Assembly (NCBI GenBank): GCA_041311015.1
Contig: JBFYKG010000016.1
Coordinates: forward strand, 1-22,082
Origin: Fluviibacter sp041311015
GTDB taxonomy: Bacteria > Pseudomonadota > Gammaproteobacteria > Burkholderiales > Rhodocyclaceae
Reading direction: 5' to 3'
DNA length: 22,082 nucleotides
The notes beneath the pieces were generated by a model that saw only the letters and a list, made by a program, of their open reading frames with translations, ran no database searches and was not told the DNA's origin. The translations under genes and the position numbers were made by a program. Positions 6,815-14,030 of this stretch are shown in pieces; the stretch's first letter is position 1; every line of letters starts with the position of its first letter.

Positions 6815-9703
6815 TTAGGCGTAGCTATCTGTCGAGGGGCAGCCGCAATTGAGATTGCGGTCGCCATAGACATCATCGATCCGGTTGACGCTTGGCCAGA
6901 ACTTGTTGCTGCGAATCCACGCCAAGGGGTAAGCGGCCTGCTCACGGCTGTAGGGACGATCCCAATCGCTGGCCATCACATCGGCCTGCGTATGTGGCGC
7001 CCGTTTGAGCGGGTTGTTATCAGCCGGGAGTGCACCCGATTCGATCTGACGGATTTCGTCGCGGATGCTGATCATGGCGTCGACAAAGCGATCCAGCTCG
7101 GCCTTCGATTCTGACTCGGTCGGTTCTACCATGATGGTGCCGGCCACAGGGAAGCTGACCGTGGGGGCGTGAAACCCGTAATCCATCAGTCGCTTGGCGA
7201 TGTCGATTTCGGCAATGCCGGTCGCGGCCTTGATCGGGCGGATGTCGAGGATGCACTCATGGGCGACGCGACCGTTTTTGCCGCGATAGAGCACCGGGTA
7301 GTGGGCCTGCAGGCGGTCGGCCACGTAGTTGGCGTTGAGGATCGCGGTCTGGGTGGCCTTCTTGATGCCAGCGCCACCGAGCATGGCGATATACATCCAC
7401 GAAATCGGCAGAATCGATGCAGAACCAAAGGGGGCAGCGGAAACGGCGCCCTGGCCTGCATGGCTGCGATCGGCATCACCGGTGGCCTGCACCACGTGAT
7501 CGGCCATAAAGGGTGCGAGATGCGCCTTGAGACCAATCGGGCCCATGCCGGGGCCACCACCGCCGTGCGGGATGGCAAAGGTCTTATGCAGGTTCATGTG
7601 GCTGACATCCGCGCCGATGAAACCGGGGGCCGTCAGACCCACCTGGGCATTCAGATTGGCGCCATCCATATAGACTTGGCCACCATGCGCATGAACGATG
7701 TCGCAGATTTCGCGTACGGCTTCCTCAAAGACCCCGTGTGTTGAGGGGTAGGTCAGCATCAAGCACGAAAGATTATCGGCGTGCAGTGCGGCCTTGGCCT
7801 TCAGATCAGCGGTATCGACGTTGCCGTTCTCGTCACAGTCGACCACCACCACCTGCATGCCGGCCATCTGGGCGGTTGCCGGGTTAGTGCCGTGGGCAGA
7901 TTTCGGAATCAGGCAGATGTTGCGGTGGGCATCGCCACGGCTCTGGTGATAACGCGCAATGGCAACCAGGCCCGCGTATTCGCCCTGGGCACCGGAGTTC
8001 GGCTGCATACAGACGGCGTCGAAGCCGGTAATGGTTTGCAGCCAGTCGGCCAGACCCTGGATCATTTTGAGATAACCGGTAGCCTGCTCACGCGGCGCAA
8101 ACGGATGCATATTCGCAAAGGCTGGCCAGGTAACCGGAATCATCTCGCTGGTGGCGTTGAGCTTCATGGTGCACGAGCCCAGCGAGATCATCGAATGATC
8201 CAGCGCCAGATCACGATTCTGCAGCGACTTCAGGTAGCGCAGCATCTCGTGTTCGGTATGGTGCGTATTGAAAACCGGGTGCGACAGAATCGCATCAGTG
8301 CGTAGCAGGGCAGCCGGCAGCGTCGGGTCGTTCTTGCAAACGGTAGCATCTAGCGTTGCGATATCAGCTGCTTTACCGGTAATCAGTTCAAGTAGGGCAG
8401 CGACATGGTCGCGGGTCGTTGTTTCATCGCAGGCAATGCCCAGACAGGTATCGGAAGCCTGGCGCAGGTTAAAGCCAGCTGCCAGCGCTGACTGATAGAC
8501 CGCCGGCGCACGCGTCCCCAGATCAATCTGGAAGGTATCAAAAAATTGCGGCGTCGTGACCTTAATCCCAGCATCCTGCAGGCCCTTGGCCAGCAAGGCA
8601 GCTAGGCGATGGATGCGATGGGCGATGATTTGCAGACCTTGCGGGCCGTGATACACCGCATACAGACCCGCCATGTTCGCCAGCAAGACCTGCGAGGTAC
8701 AGATGTTGGAGTTGGCCTTTTCGCGGCGGATGTGTTGCTCACGTGTCTGCAAGGCCATGCGATAGGCCGTCTTGCCACGCGCATCTTTGGAGAGGCCAAT
8801 GATGCGGCCGGGCATCGAGCGCACATGTGATTCGCGTGTGGCAAAAAACGCCGCATGCGGGCCACCGAAGCCCATGGGAACGCCAAAGCGCTGGCTCGAA
8901 CCAAGTGCAATATCGGCACCCATGTCACCCGGTGACGTGATCAGTACCTGCGCCATCAGGTCACAGGCCACGGCGACGGTCGCGCCGCCGTTACGCAGTT
9001 TGGTAATCGTCTCTGTCAGGTCGCGTACGTTGCCGCGCTCATCCGGGTTCTGCAGCAGCGCCCCGAAGAAGGGCTCGTCCTGAACCGCGGTCGGGTCGGC
9101 AATGACCAGCTCGAAACCGAAGTAGGCTGCCCGCGTGCGCACCACATCGATGGTCTGCGGGAAGCAACCGGCATCCACGAGAAACCGGTTGGACTCGGAC
9201 TTGGAAACACGGCGTGCCATGGCCATGGCCTCGGCCGCTGCGGTTGCTTCATCCAGCAGCGAGGCGTTGGCGATTTCCATGCCGGTCAGATCCAGCACCA
9301 TCTGCTGATAGTTCATCAGCGCTTCCAGGCGCCCCTGGGCAATCTCGGCCTGATAGGGCGTGTAGGCGGTATACCAGCCGGGGTTCTCCATCACGTTTCG
9401 CAGAATCACGGTGGGTGTCAGCGTGCCGTAATAGCCCATGCCGATGAACGACTGATTGATCACGTTCAGATCGGCAATGGCACGCAGGTCGGCCAGTGCC
9501 ACGTGTTCGCGACGGGGTGCGGGCAGCGGCAGATCGGCCGGCAGGCGAATTGCGACCGGTACCGTCTGATCGATCAGCGCGTCCAGGCTGCTTGCACCGA
9601 TGACACCGAGCATGTCAGCTGCTTCCGCATCATTGGGACCGATGTGGCGACCAATGAATTCGTCGGTCTGTTCAAGTTCGATCAGCGGTGTGCAGGGTGT
9701 CAT
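6815..9703 (-). CDS. gcvP: Glycine dehydrogenase (aminomethyl-transferring), P protein
   Basis: P protein of the glycine cleavage system: a PLP enzyme that decarboxylates glycine and passes the aminomethyl group to lipoylated GcvH. The 962-residue single-chain form (not split into PA and PB) matches the usual length of about 957. The N-terminal FIGRHIGPN (17-24) is typical. The PLP lysine is K707 in NLHKTF, followed by the glycine-rich PHGGGGPG loop at 712-719. The STHG segment near 654-657 and the MKLNA segment near 513 are also conserved. It is the last gene of the nnr-nadC-gcvT-gcvH-gcvP run, 58 bp after gcvH, and is closed by the terminator shared with thrC. The ATG at 9703 has only a weak Shine-Dalgarno sequence, but the N-terminus fits the family. 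Confidence 0.97.
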   Translation of the reverse strand: MTPCTPLIELEQTDEFIGRHIGPNDAEAADMLGVIGASSLDALIDQTVPVAIRLPADLPLPAPRREHVALADLRAIADLNVINQSFIGMGYYGTLTPTVILRNVMENPGWYTAYTPYQAEIAQGRLEALMNYQQMVLDLTGMEIANASLLDEATAAAEAMAMARRVSKSESNRFLVDAGCFPQTIDVVRTRAAYFGFELVIADPTAVQDEPFFGALLQNPDERGNVRDLTETITKLRNGGATVAVACDLMAQVLITSPGDMGADIALGSSQRFGVPMGFGGPHAAFFATRESHVRSMPGRIIGLSKDARGKTAYRMALQTREQHIRREKANSNICTSQVLLANMAGLYAVYHGPQGLQIIAHRIHRLAALLAKGLQDAGIKVTTPQFFDTFQIDLGTRAPAVYQSALAAGFNLRQASDTCLGIACDETTTRDHVAALLELITGKAADIATLDATVCKNDPTLPAALLRTDAILSHPVFNTHHTEHEMLRYLKSLQNRDLALDHSMISLGSCTMKLNATSEMIPVTWPAFANMHPFAPREQATGYLKMIQGLADWLQTITGFDAVCMQPNSGAQGEYAGLVAIARYHQSRGDAHRNICLIPKSAHGTNPATAQMAGMQVVVVDCDENGNVDTADLKAKAALHADNLSCLMLTYPSTHGVFEEAVREICDIVHAHGGQVYMDGANLNAQVGLTAPGFIGADVSHMNLHKTFAIPHGGGGPGMGPIGLKAHLAPFMADHVVQATGDADRSHAGQGAVSAAPFGSASILPISWMYIAMLGGAGIKKATQTAILNANYVADRLQAHYPVLYRGKNGRVAHECILDIRPIKAATGIAEIDIAKRLMDYGFHAPTVSFPVAGTIMVEPTESESKAELDRFVDAMISIRDEIRQIESGALPADNNPLKRAPHTQADVMASDWDRPYSREQAAYPLAWIRSNKFWPSVNRIDDVYGDRNLNCGCPSTDSYA

Positions 9704-9761
9704 GTCAGGTATCCGGAAAGCGTGGGATGGGAGGAAGCGGGGGCAGTATTGGAATCAGCGA

Positions 9762-10145
9762 TCAGGCGTCAGCAACGGCCAGGTAAGCATCGGCACTGAG
9801 CAGTGCTTCGATTTCGGCCGGGTTACTGGGTGCCATCTTGAACAGCCAGGCGGCATAGGCGTCTTGATTGACGCTTTCGGGTGCATCGGTGACGGCTTCG
9901 TTCACTGCCAGCACCTTGCCGCTGATCGGGGCGTACACATCGGCAGCAGCTTTCACGGATTCAACCACGGCCACTTCCTTACCGGCGGCAACATCTGTGC
10001 CGACTTGCGGCAATTCGACAAACACCAGATCACCCAGCGCCTCCTGGGCGTGATCGGTAATGCCGATGGTGACCGAGCCATCGGCTTCAACACGAACCCA
10101 TTCGTGGGATTCGGCGTATTTCAGTTCGGCGGGTGCTTTGGACAT
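9762..10145 (-). CDS. gcvH: Glycine cleavage system H protein
   Basis: A lipoyl carrier that shuttles the aminomethyl group between GcvP, GcvT and the L protein (dihydrolipoyl dehydrogenase, not encoded here). At 127 residues it is standard size. The lipoylated lysine is K65 in VESVKAAAD, the same number as in E. coli GcvH, and the EWVRVE and GITDHAQ segments near the start are typical. AGGAG about 7 nt before the ATG is a good ribosome site. It lies between gcvT (29 bp upstream) and gcvP (58 bp downstream) in the same operon. Confidence 0.97.
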   Translation of the reverse strand: MSKAPAELKYAESHEWVRVEADGSVTIGITDHAQEALGDLVFVELPQVGTDVAAGKEVAVVESVKAAADVYAPISGKVLAVNEAVTDAPESVNQDAYAAWLFKMAPSNPAEIEALLSADAYLAVADA

Positions 10146-10174
10146 CAGAGTCTCCTGGATAAATAAGTTAAAAA

Positions 10175-11281
10175 TCAGACAAGCGCTTTGCCGTTGCGGG
10201 CAAAGACGGGTTTAACGACGCGGGCCTTGAGCAATTTGCCGCGGATATCGACTTCGACCGTATCCCCAATCGCCACGCCCATTGGCAGGCGGGCAAGAGC
10301 GATCGATTGTTCCAACGTCGGGGCAAAAGTACCGGAGGTGATCTCGCCATCACCCTGTGCGGTCAACACTTTCTGGTGGCCGCGCAGGACGCCCTTATCG
10401 AGCAGGATCAGGCCGAGGAACTGTTGACGTTGACCCTGGCGGGCTAGTGCCTCGCGGCCGACAAAATCGCGTGCATCCTTCATGGCGACTGTCCAGGCCA
10501 GACCGGCATCCAGGGGCGAGATGGTTTCATCCATGTCGTTGCCGTAGAGATTCATCCCGGCTTCCAGGCGCAGCGTATCGCGCGCGCCCAGGCCACAGGG
10601 CTGGACACCTGCTGCCAACAGGGCATTCCAGGCAGTCTCGGTTTCTGCGGCCGGTATCATCAGCTCGAAGCCATCTTCACCGGTGTAACCGGTGCGTCCT
10701 ACAAACCAGTTACCCACCGGGCAACCGAAGAACGGGCCCAACACTTCGGTGGCCGCCTTGAGTTGCGGGAACACCTCCCAGACTTTGGCGCGGGCGTTCG
10801 GGCCCTGCACCGCAATCATGCCCAGTGCGGCATTCGGGCTTGCACAGAGATCGTCGCGCAGCGGAGCAATGGTGACCTGCATGCCCCAGTCTTTGGCGCA
10901 GGTCTGCATCCAGGCCAGGTCTTTCACGGCGGTGCCAGCATTCACCACGATCCGGAACAGCTGCTCGTTCTGGTAATAGATGATCAGATCATCGATGACA
11001 GTGCCGGCTTCTGTCAGCATCGCGCTATAGAGCGCTTTGCCCGGTTGCATCAGCTTGGCGACATCGTTGGCCACCAGGCGCGACAGGAAGGCGCGGGCGT
11101 CTGGCCCGGCCACATCTACCGGGCACATATGCGAGACATCGAACATGCCGCAGTCGTTGCGCACGGCGTGGTGTTCCTCGATCTGCGAACCATAGTTGAC
11201 GGGCATGTCCCAGCCGCCAAAATCAACCATGCGGGCGTTGAGTGCGCGGTGTGCCGCATTGAGGAGCGTTTGTTGTGGCAT
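10175..11281 (-). CDS. gcvT: Aminomethyltransferase, T protein of glycine cleavage
   Basis: Transfers the one-carbon unit from aminomethylated GcvH to tetrahydrofolate, giving 5,10-methylene-THF and ammonia. I place the start at the ATG at 11281 (MPQQTLLNAAH), giving 368 residues, the usual length. The frame stays open further upstream to 11494, but that stretch lies inside nadC and has no family similarity. An AGGA at 11291-11288 sits 6 nt before this ATG. Conserved features are FGGWDMPV (21-28), FDVSHM (47-52), the acidic pair D97-D98 in VIDDLI that includes the catalytic aspartate, and YTGEDGFE in the second half. It is 13 bp downstream of nadC, so it must be co-transcribed with it. Confidence 0.95.
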   Translation of the reverse strand: MPQQTLLNAAHRALNARMVDFGGWDMPVNYGSQIEEHHAVRNDCGMFDVSHMCPVDVAGPDARAFLSRLVANDVAKLMQPGKALYSAMLTEAGTVIDDLIIYYQNEQLFRIVVNAGTAVKDLAWMQTCAKDWGMQVTIAPLRDDLCASPNAALGMIAVQGPNARAKVWEVFPQLKAATEVLGPFFGCPVGNWFVGRTGYTGEDGFELMIPAAETETAWNALLAAGVQPCGLGARDTLRLEAGMNLYGNDMDETISPLDAGLAWTVAMKDARDFVGREALARQGQRQQFLGLILLDKGVLRGHQKVLTAQGDGEITSGTFAPTLEQSIALARLPMGVAIGDTVEVDIRGKLLKARVVKPVFARNGKALV

Positions 11282-11287
11282 AGAGGT

Positions 11288-11291
11288 TCCT
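11288..11291 (-). promoter_or_regulatory. Ribosome binding site deciding the gcvT start
   Basis: AGGA on the minus strand lies 6 nt before the ATG at 11281, inside the 13-bp gap after nadC. It supports this start over an upstream in-frame extension into nadC. Confidence 0.65.
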
Positions 11292-11294
11292 GAG

Positions 11295-12206
11295 TCAGTG
11301 GGCAGGGGTATCTTTGAAGCGCATCGAAAGATCGATCGCGCGGATATCTTTGGTGAGACCACCGATCGAGATGCGGTCCACACCGGTTTCGGCAATGGCG
11401 CGTACGGTGTCCAGACTGACGCCACCGGAGGCCTCCAGCTTGGCAGCCGTGCCCCGCTTCTGGGTCCAGGCATCCCGATGGGCAACGCCGTCACGCATCA
11501 TGGCCAGATCGAAGTTGTCGAGTAGCAAAAAATCGGCGCCAGCAGCCAGCGCTTCATCCAGCTCGGCAATCGATTCGACTTCAACCTGAACAAAACGACA
11601 GCGGTCTGTATGTTGTGATGCCACAGCCTGGGCGGCCTTCACGGCAGGTGTGATGCCACCGGCCGCCAGGATGTGGTTTTCCTTGATCAGGATCGCGTCC
11701 CACAGGGCGAGACGATGATTGCCACCACCGCCAACACGCACCGCGTATTTTTGTGCAAAGCGCAGACCGGGAATGGTTTTACGGGTGTCTACAATCTGTG
11801 CGCGGGTGCCGCTGACTGCTGCAACAAACGTCGCGGTGCGCGTGGCAACGCCAGAGAGTAGTTGCAGAAAATTCAGTGCAGCGCGCTCGCCTGATAGCAA
11901 GGCGCGTGAGGCGCCCTGTAGTTCGCAGAGCAGTGTATCCGGCCCGACATGGTCGCCCTCGCTGACCTGCCAGTGAATCTGGATGGCCGGATCGATCTCG
12001 GCAAAGCATCGGTTGAACCAGTCGATGCCACACACCACAGCCGGTTCACGCACGATCACGGTGGCGATGCTGTGGTTGGCAGCAGGCACCAGCTCGGCAG
12101 TCAGATCACCCGCGCCGATATCTTCTATCAGCGCGGCACGCACATTGGCGGCGATCTCGGTGCCCAGATCCAGCGGAAAGTCGAAAGCGGCAGCAGCTAA
12201 GGTCAT
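11295..12206 (-). CDS. nadC: Nicotinate-nucleotide diphosphorylase (carboxylating), quinolinate phosphoribosyltransferase
   Basis: Makes nicotinate mononucleotide from quinolinate and PRPP, releasing CO2, in de novo NAD synthesis. The 303-residue protein is a little longer than the usual 280-300. It shows EDIGAGDLT (28-36), DTRKTIPGLR (140-149), VGGGGNHR (158-165), EASGGV (258-263) and the phosphate-binding ISIGGLT (279-285), all standard for the family. It starts 4 bp after the nnr stop and ends 13 bp before gcvT, so it is the middle member of a tight operon. No clear Shine-Dalgarno sequence precedes the ATG; coupling to nnr translation is likely. nadA and nadB are not in the window. Confidence 0.96.
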   Translation of the reverse strand: MTLAAAAFDFPLDLGTEIAANVRAALIEDIGAGDLTAELVPAANHSIATVIVREPAVVCGIDWFNRCFAEIDPAIQIHWQVSEGDHVGPDTLLCELQGASRALLSGERAALNFLQLLSGVATRTATFVAAVSGTRAQIVDTRKTIPGLRFAQKYAVRVGGGGNHRLALWDAILIKENHILAAGGITPAVKAAQAVASQHTDRCRFVQVEVESIAELDEALAAGADFLLLDNFDLAMMRDGVAHRDAWTQKRGTAAKLEASGGVSLDTVRAIAETGVDRISIGGLTKDIRAIDLSMRFKDTPAH

Positions 12207-12210
12207 GGTG

Positions 12211-13755
12211 TCAGATCAGGGTATTGAGGAGTGAACGGGCTGCCAGAATGACTTCGCTGGCCGTGAGTCCATGAGGACCTTCGCCCGAATCGACGCAGAC
12301 ATCGGCCGCGGCGCCGTGTAACCAGACAGCCGCGCAGAGGGCCTGCACCGGGGCCATACCCTGTGCCAGCAGGCTGGTGGTGATCCCCGTCAGGACGTCA
12401 CCCATGCCGGCGCTCGCCATGCCGGGGTTGCCGGTGGTGTTGATCCACCATTGGCCATTTGGCGTTGCGATCACACTCCCGCAGCCCTTGAGCACGACGG
12501 TCGCGTTATAGCGGCTGGCAATCTGGCGGGCGATGCCGATCCGGTCGGCTTCAACGGTGGCGATATCGGTATCGAGCAGCACTGCAGCCTCACCGGGATG
12601 CGGTGTGAGCAGGGTGGGATCTGAACGGTGGGCGACCCGGTCGGCAAAGTCTGGAAGCAGTGTCAGGGCATCGGCATCAAGTACCAGGGGTCCGGCAAAA
12701 TCCAGCGTGCTGGCCAGTACGGCACGAGAGACATCTGATCGGCCTAGGCCCGGGCCAACGCCCAGCGCAGTTAGGGGGGCTTCGCGCAAGCTGGCCGGGT
12801 CCCGGAACATGATTTCCGGTTGCAGCGGGTCAACACTTGGTGCGCCGGAGGCGCCGTTGCCCAGTGCTGCGGCATAGACGCGGCCCGCGCCGGTGTGCAA
12901 TGCGCTGCGAGCTGCCAGCAGAAGAGCACCCGTCATCGAGGGCGCGCCGCCGAGCAGACCCGCGCTCCCCGCATCGCCCTTGTGCGTGTTGAGCGCGCGT
13001 TGCGGTAGATCGTCGATCCACAGTTCGGGCAGATTCATTGCACCGGCGTCGGCATCGTCGGCGACGGCGATCAGTGTAGGCGAAAGATTCAGCGGGCAGA
13101 CGTCGACCTCGCCGGCATGGTCAGGCCCATCGCCGGTGAGCAGACCGGGTTTACCGGCGATAAAGGTCAGCGTATGGGTCGCTGTAATGCAGAGATCCTG
13201 CGCAACCCCGGTATCTGCATTCAGACCGGAAGGGATGTCGATGGCCAGCAGCGGAATCTGGTCGAGCAAGCTCAAGGTGTTGGCCGTATCCACCCAGTCG
13301 GCGTAGGGCGCTGCCAGAGGCTGATTGAGCCCGATACCGAATAGCCCATCAATGATCAGGCTGAAGCGGAAAGCCGCTTGAGCGGGGATCTCTGCCAGCA
13401 ACGTGCCACCCGCTGCGGCGAAAGCGGCATGAGCGGCTTGGGCATCGGCCGGTGTCTTCTGATGGGCCGGTAACCCCACGCAACGGCAGTCATAACCCTG
13501 TTGCATCAATCGGGTGGCACAGACCAGTGCGTCGCCCCCGTTATTGCCCGGTCCCACCAGGACCAGAATCGGGTCTGGGCGATCACCCGTCAGTGCCTGT
13601 GCCCATGCTGCGACCGCATGACCGGCACGCTGCATTAGATCTGGCCGGGGGTGTTGCGCCAGTGCGGCGGCTTCAACCGCCCGGATGCCCGCAACGCTGA
13701 GCAAACGGGTCGCTTCAAGGCCAGCTTCGTAGTTGAGATCGGGGGAGACAGACAC
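12211..13755 (-). CDS. nnr: Bifunctional NAD(P)H-hydrate repair enzyme (epimerase and ADP-dependent dehydratase)
   Basis: Repairs damaged NADHX and NADPHX: the N-terminal YjeF-N domain interconverts the R and S epimers, and the C-terminal ribokinase-like domain dehydrates the S form using ADP. The 514 residues match E. coli Nnr (515). The epimerase half (about 1-235) has GPGNNGGDAL at 68-77 and DIPSGLNAD at 173-181. The dehydratase half (about 250-514) has GPGLG at 334-338, TPHPGEA at 384-390 and GMGDVLTG at 450-457, with D453 the likely key acid. The start used is GTG at 13755; no strong ribosome site is visible. It is the first gene of the nnr-nadC-gcvTHP run, with a good promoter just upstream, and is divergent from purL. 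Confidence 0.93.
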   Translation of the reverse strand: MSVSPDLNYEAGLEATRLLSVAGIRAVEAAALAQHPRPDLMQRAGHAVAAWAQALTGDRPDPILVLVGPGNNGGDALVCATRLMQQGYDCRCVGLPAHQKTPADAQAAHAAFAAAGGTLLAEIPAQAAFRFSLIIDGLFGIGLNQPLAAPYADWVDTANTLSLLDQIPLLAIDIPSGLNADTGVAQDLCITATHTLTFIAGKPGLLTGDGPDHAGEVDVCPLNLSPTLIAVADDADAGAMNLPELWIDDLPQRALNTHKGDAGSAGLLGGAPSMTGALLLAARSALHTGAGRVYAAALGNGASGAPSVDPLQPEIMFRDPASLREAPLTALGVGPGLGRSDVSRAVLASTLDFAGPLVLDADALTLLPDFADRVAHRSDPTLLTPHPGEAAVLLDTDIATVEADRIGIARQIASRYNATVVLKGCGSVIATPNGQWWINTTGNPGMASAGMGDVLTGITTSLLAQGMAPVQALCAAVWLHGAAADVCVDSGEGPHGLTASEVILAARSLLNTLI

Positions 13756-13782
13756 GGGGTTCAGGATGCGATGACAATACTT

Positions 13783-13811
13783 ATTATTTTATCGCGATGA
13801 TGCCCTGCAAA
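13783..13811 (-). promoter_or_regulatory. Predicted sigma-70 promoter for nnr-nadC-gcvTHP
   Basis: On the minus strand, TTTGCA (13811-13806, 4/6 match to the -35) and AATAAT (13788-13783, 5/6 match to the -10) are separated by exactly 17 bp. Transcription would start near 13776, leaving a leader of only about 20 nt before the GTG at 13755, too short for a glycine riboswitch. This A/T-rich patch stands out in a GC-rich background. Confidence 0.6.
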
Positions 13812-13863
13812 ACGGGATTGCCAGATGCTTTGTGATGCTGAGATACCGCGTGTTTTCAAAGGA

Positions 13864-13919
13864 TTAGAGAGGTCTCCGGTCTAAGCTATTGAATCTATTG
13901 AGAGCGGGCCATCATGGCC
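13864..13919. other. Dyad symmetries in the nnr/purL divergent region
   Basis: Two inverted repeats lie between the two predicted promoters. One is TTAGA (13864-13868) with TCTAA (13880-13884). The other is GGCCAT-C-ATGGCC at 13907-13919, perfect apart from its single-base centre. The second is centred about 65 bp upstream of the predicted purL transcript start, so a regulator site is possible. Short dyads like these also occur by chance. Confidence 0.25.
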
Positions 13920-13942
13920 AGATCGGTGCACTGACAGAGGCG

Positions 13943-13970
13943 CTGAGCGGGGGTCGGCACGGCGTATAAT
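13943..13970 (+). promoter_or_regulatory. Predicted purL promoter
   Basis: A perfect TATAAT -10 lies at 13965-13970. The best -35 is poor: CTGAGC at 13943-13948 with a 16-bp spacer. A start near 13977 would give a leader of about 54 nt. The weak -35 suggests help from an activator, or modest strength. No copy of the enterobacterial PurR operator is seen. Confidence 0.5.
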
Positions 13971-13995
13971 TCAGCCTTTGTTTACTGTCACTTTT

Positions 13996-14017
13996 CCGGT
14001 GCCCCGGCGCCGGTTTT
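13996..14017 (+). promoter_or_regulatory. Terminator-like hairpin in the purL leader
   Basis: CCGGTGC (13996-14002) pairs with GCGCCGG (14007-14013), including one G-U pair, around the 4-nt loop CCCG, and is followed directly by four T (14014-14017). It ends 13 nt before the purL ATG. It could act as a weak intrinsic terminator or attenuator, or hide the ribosome landing site, which has no clear Shine-Dalgarno sequence. Confidence 0.4.
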
Positions 14018-14030
14018 CCGGGTTCTGCTC

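Noticed and set aside
9704..9761. The 58-bp gcvH-gcvP gap as a possible regulatory site
   Set aside because: No hairpin, promoter or repeat could be seen; it reads as a plain spacer.
11282..11494. N-terminal extension of gcvT by 71 residues
   Set aside because: It lies inside nadC on the same strand, has no GcvT similarity, and the ATG at 11281 has its own ribosome site.
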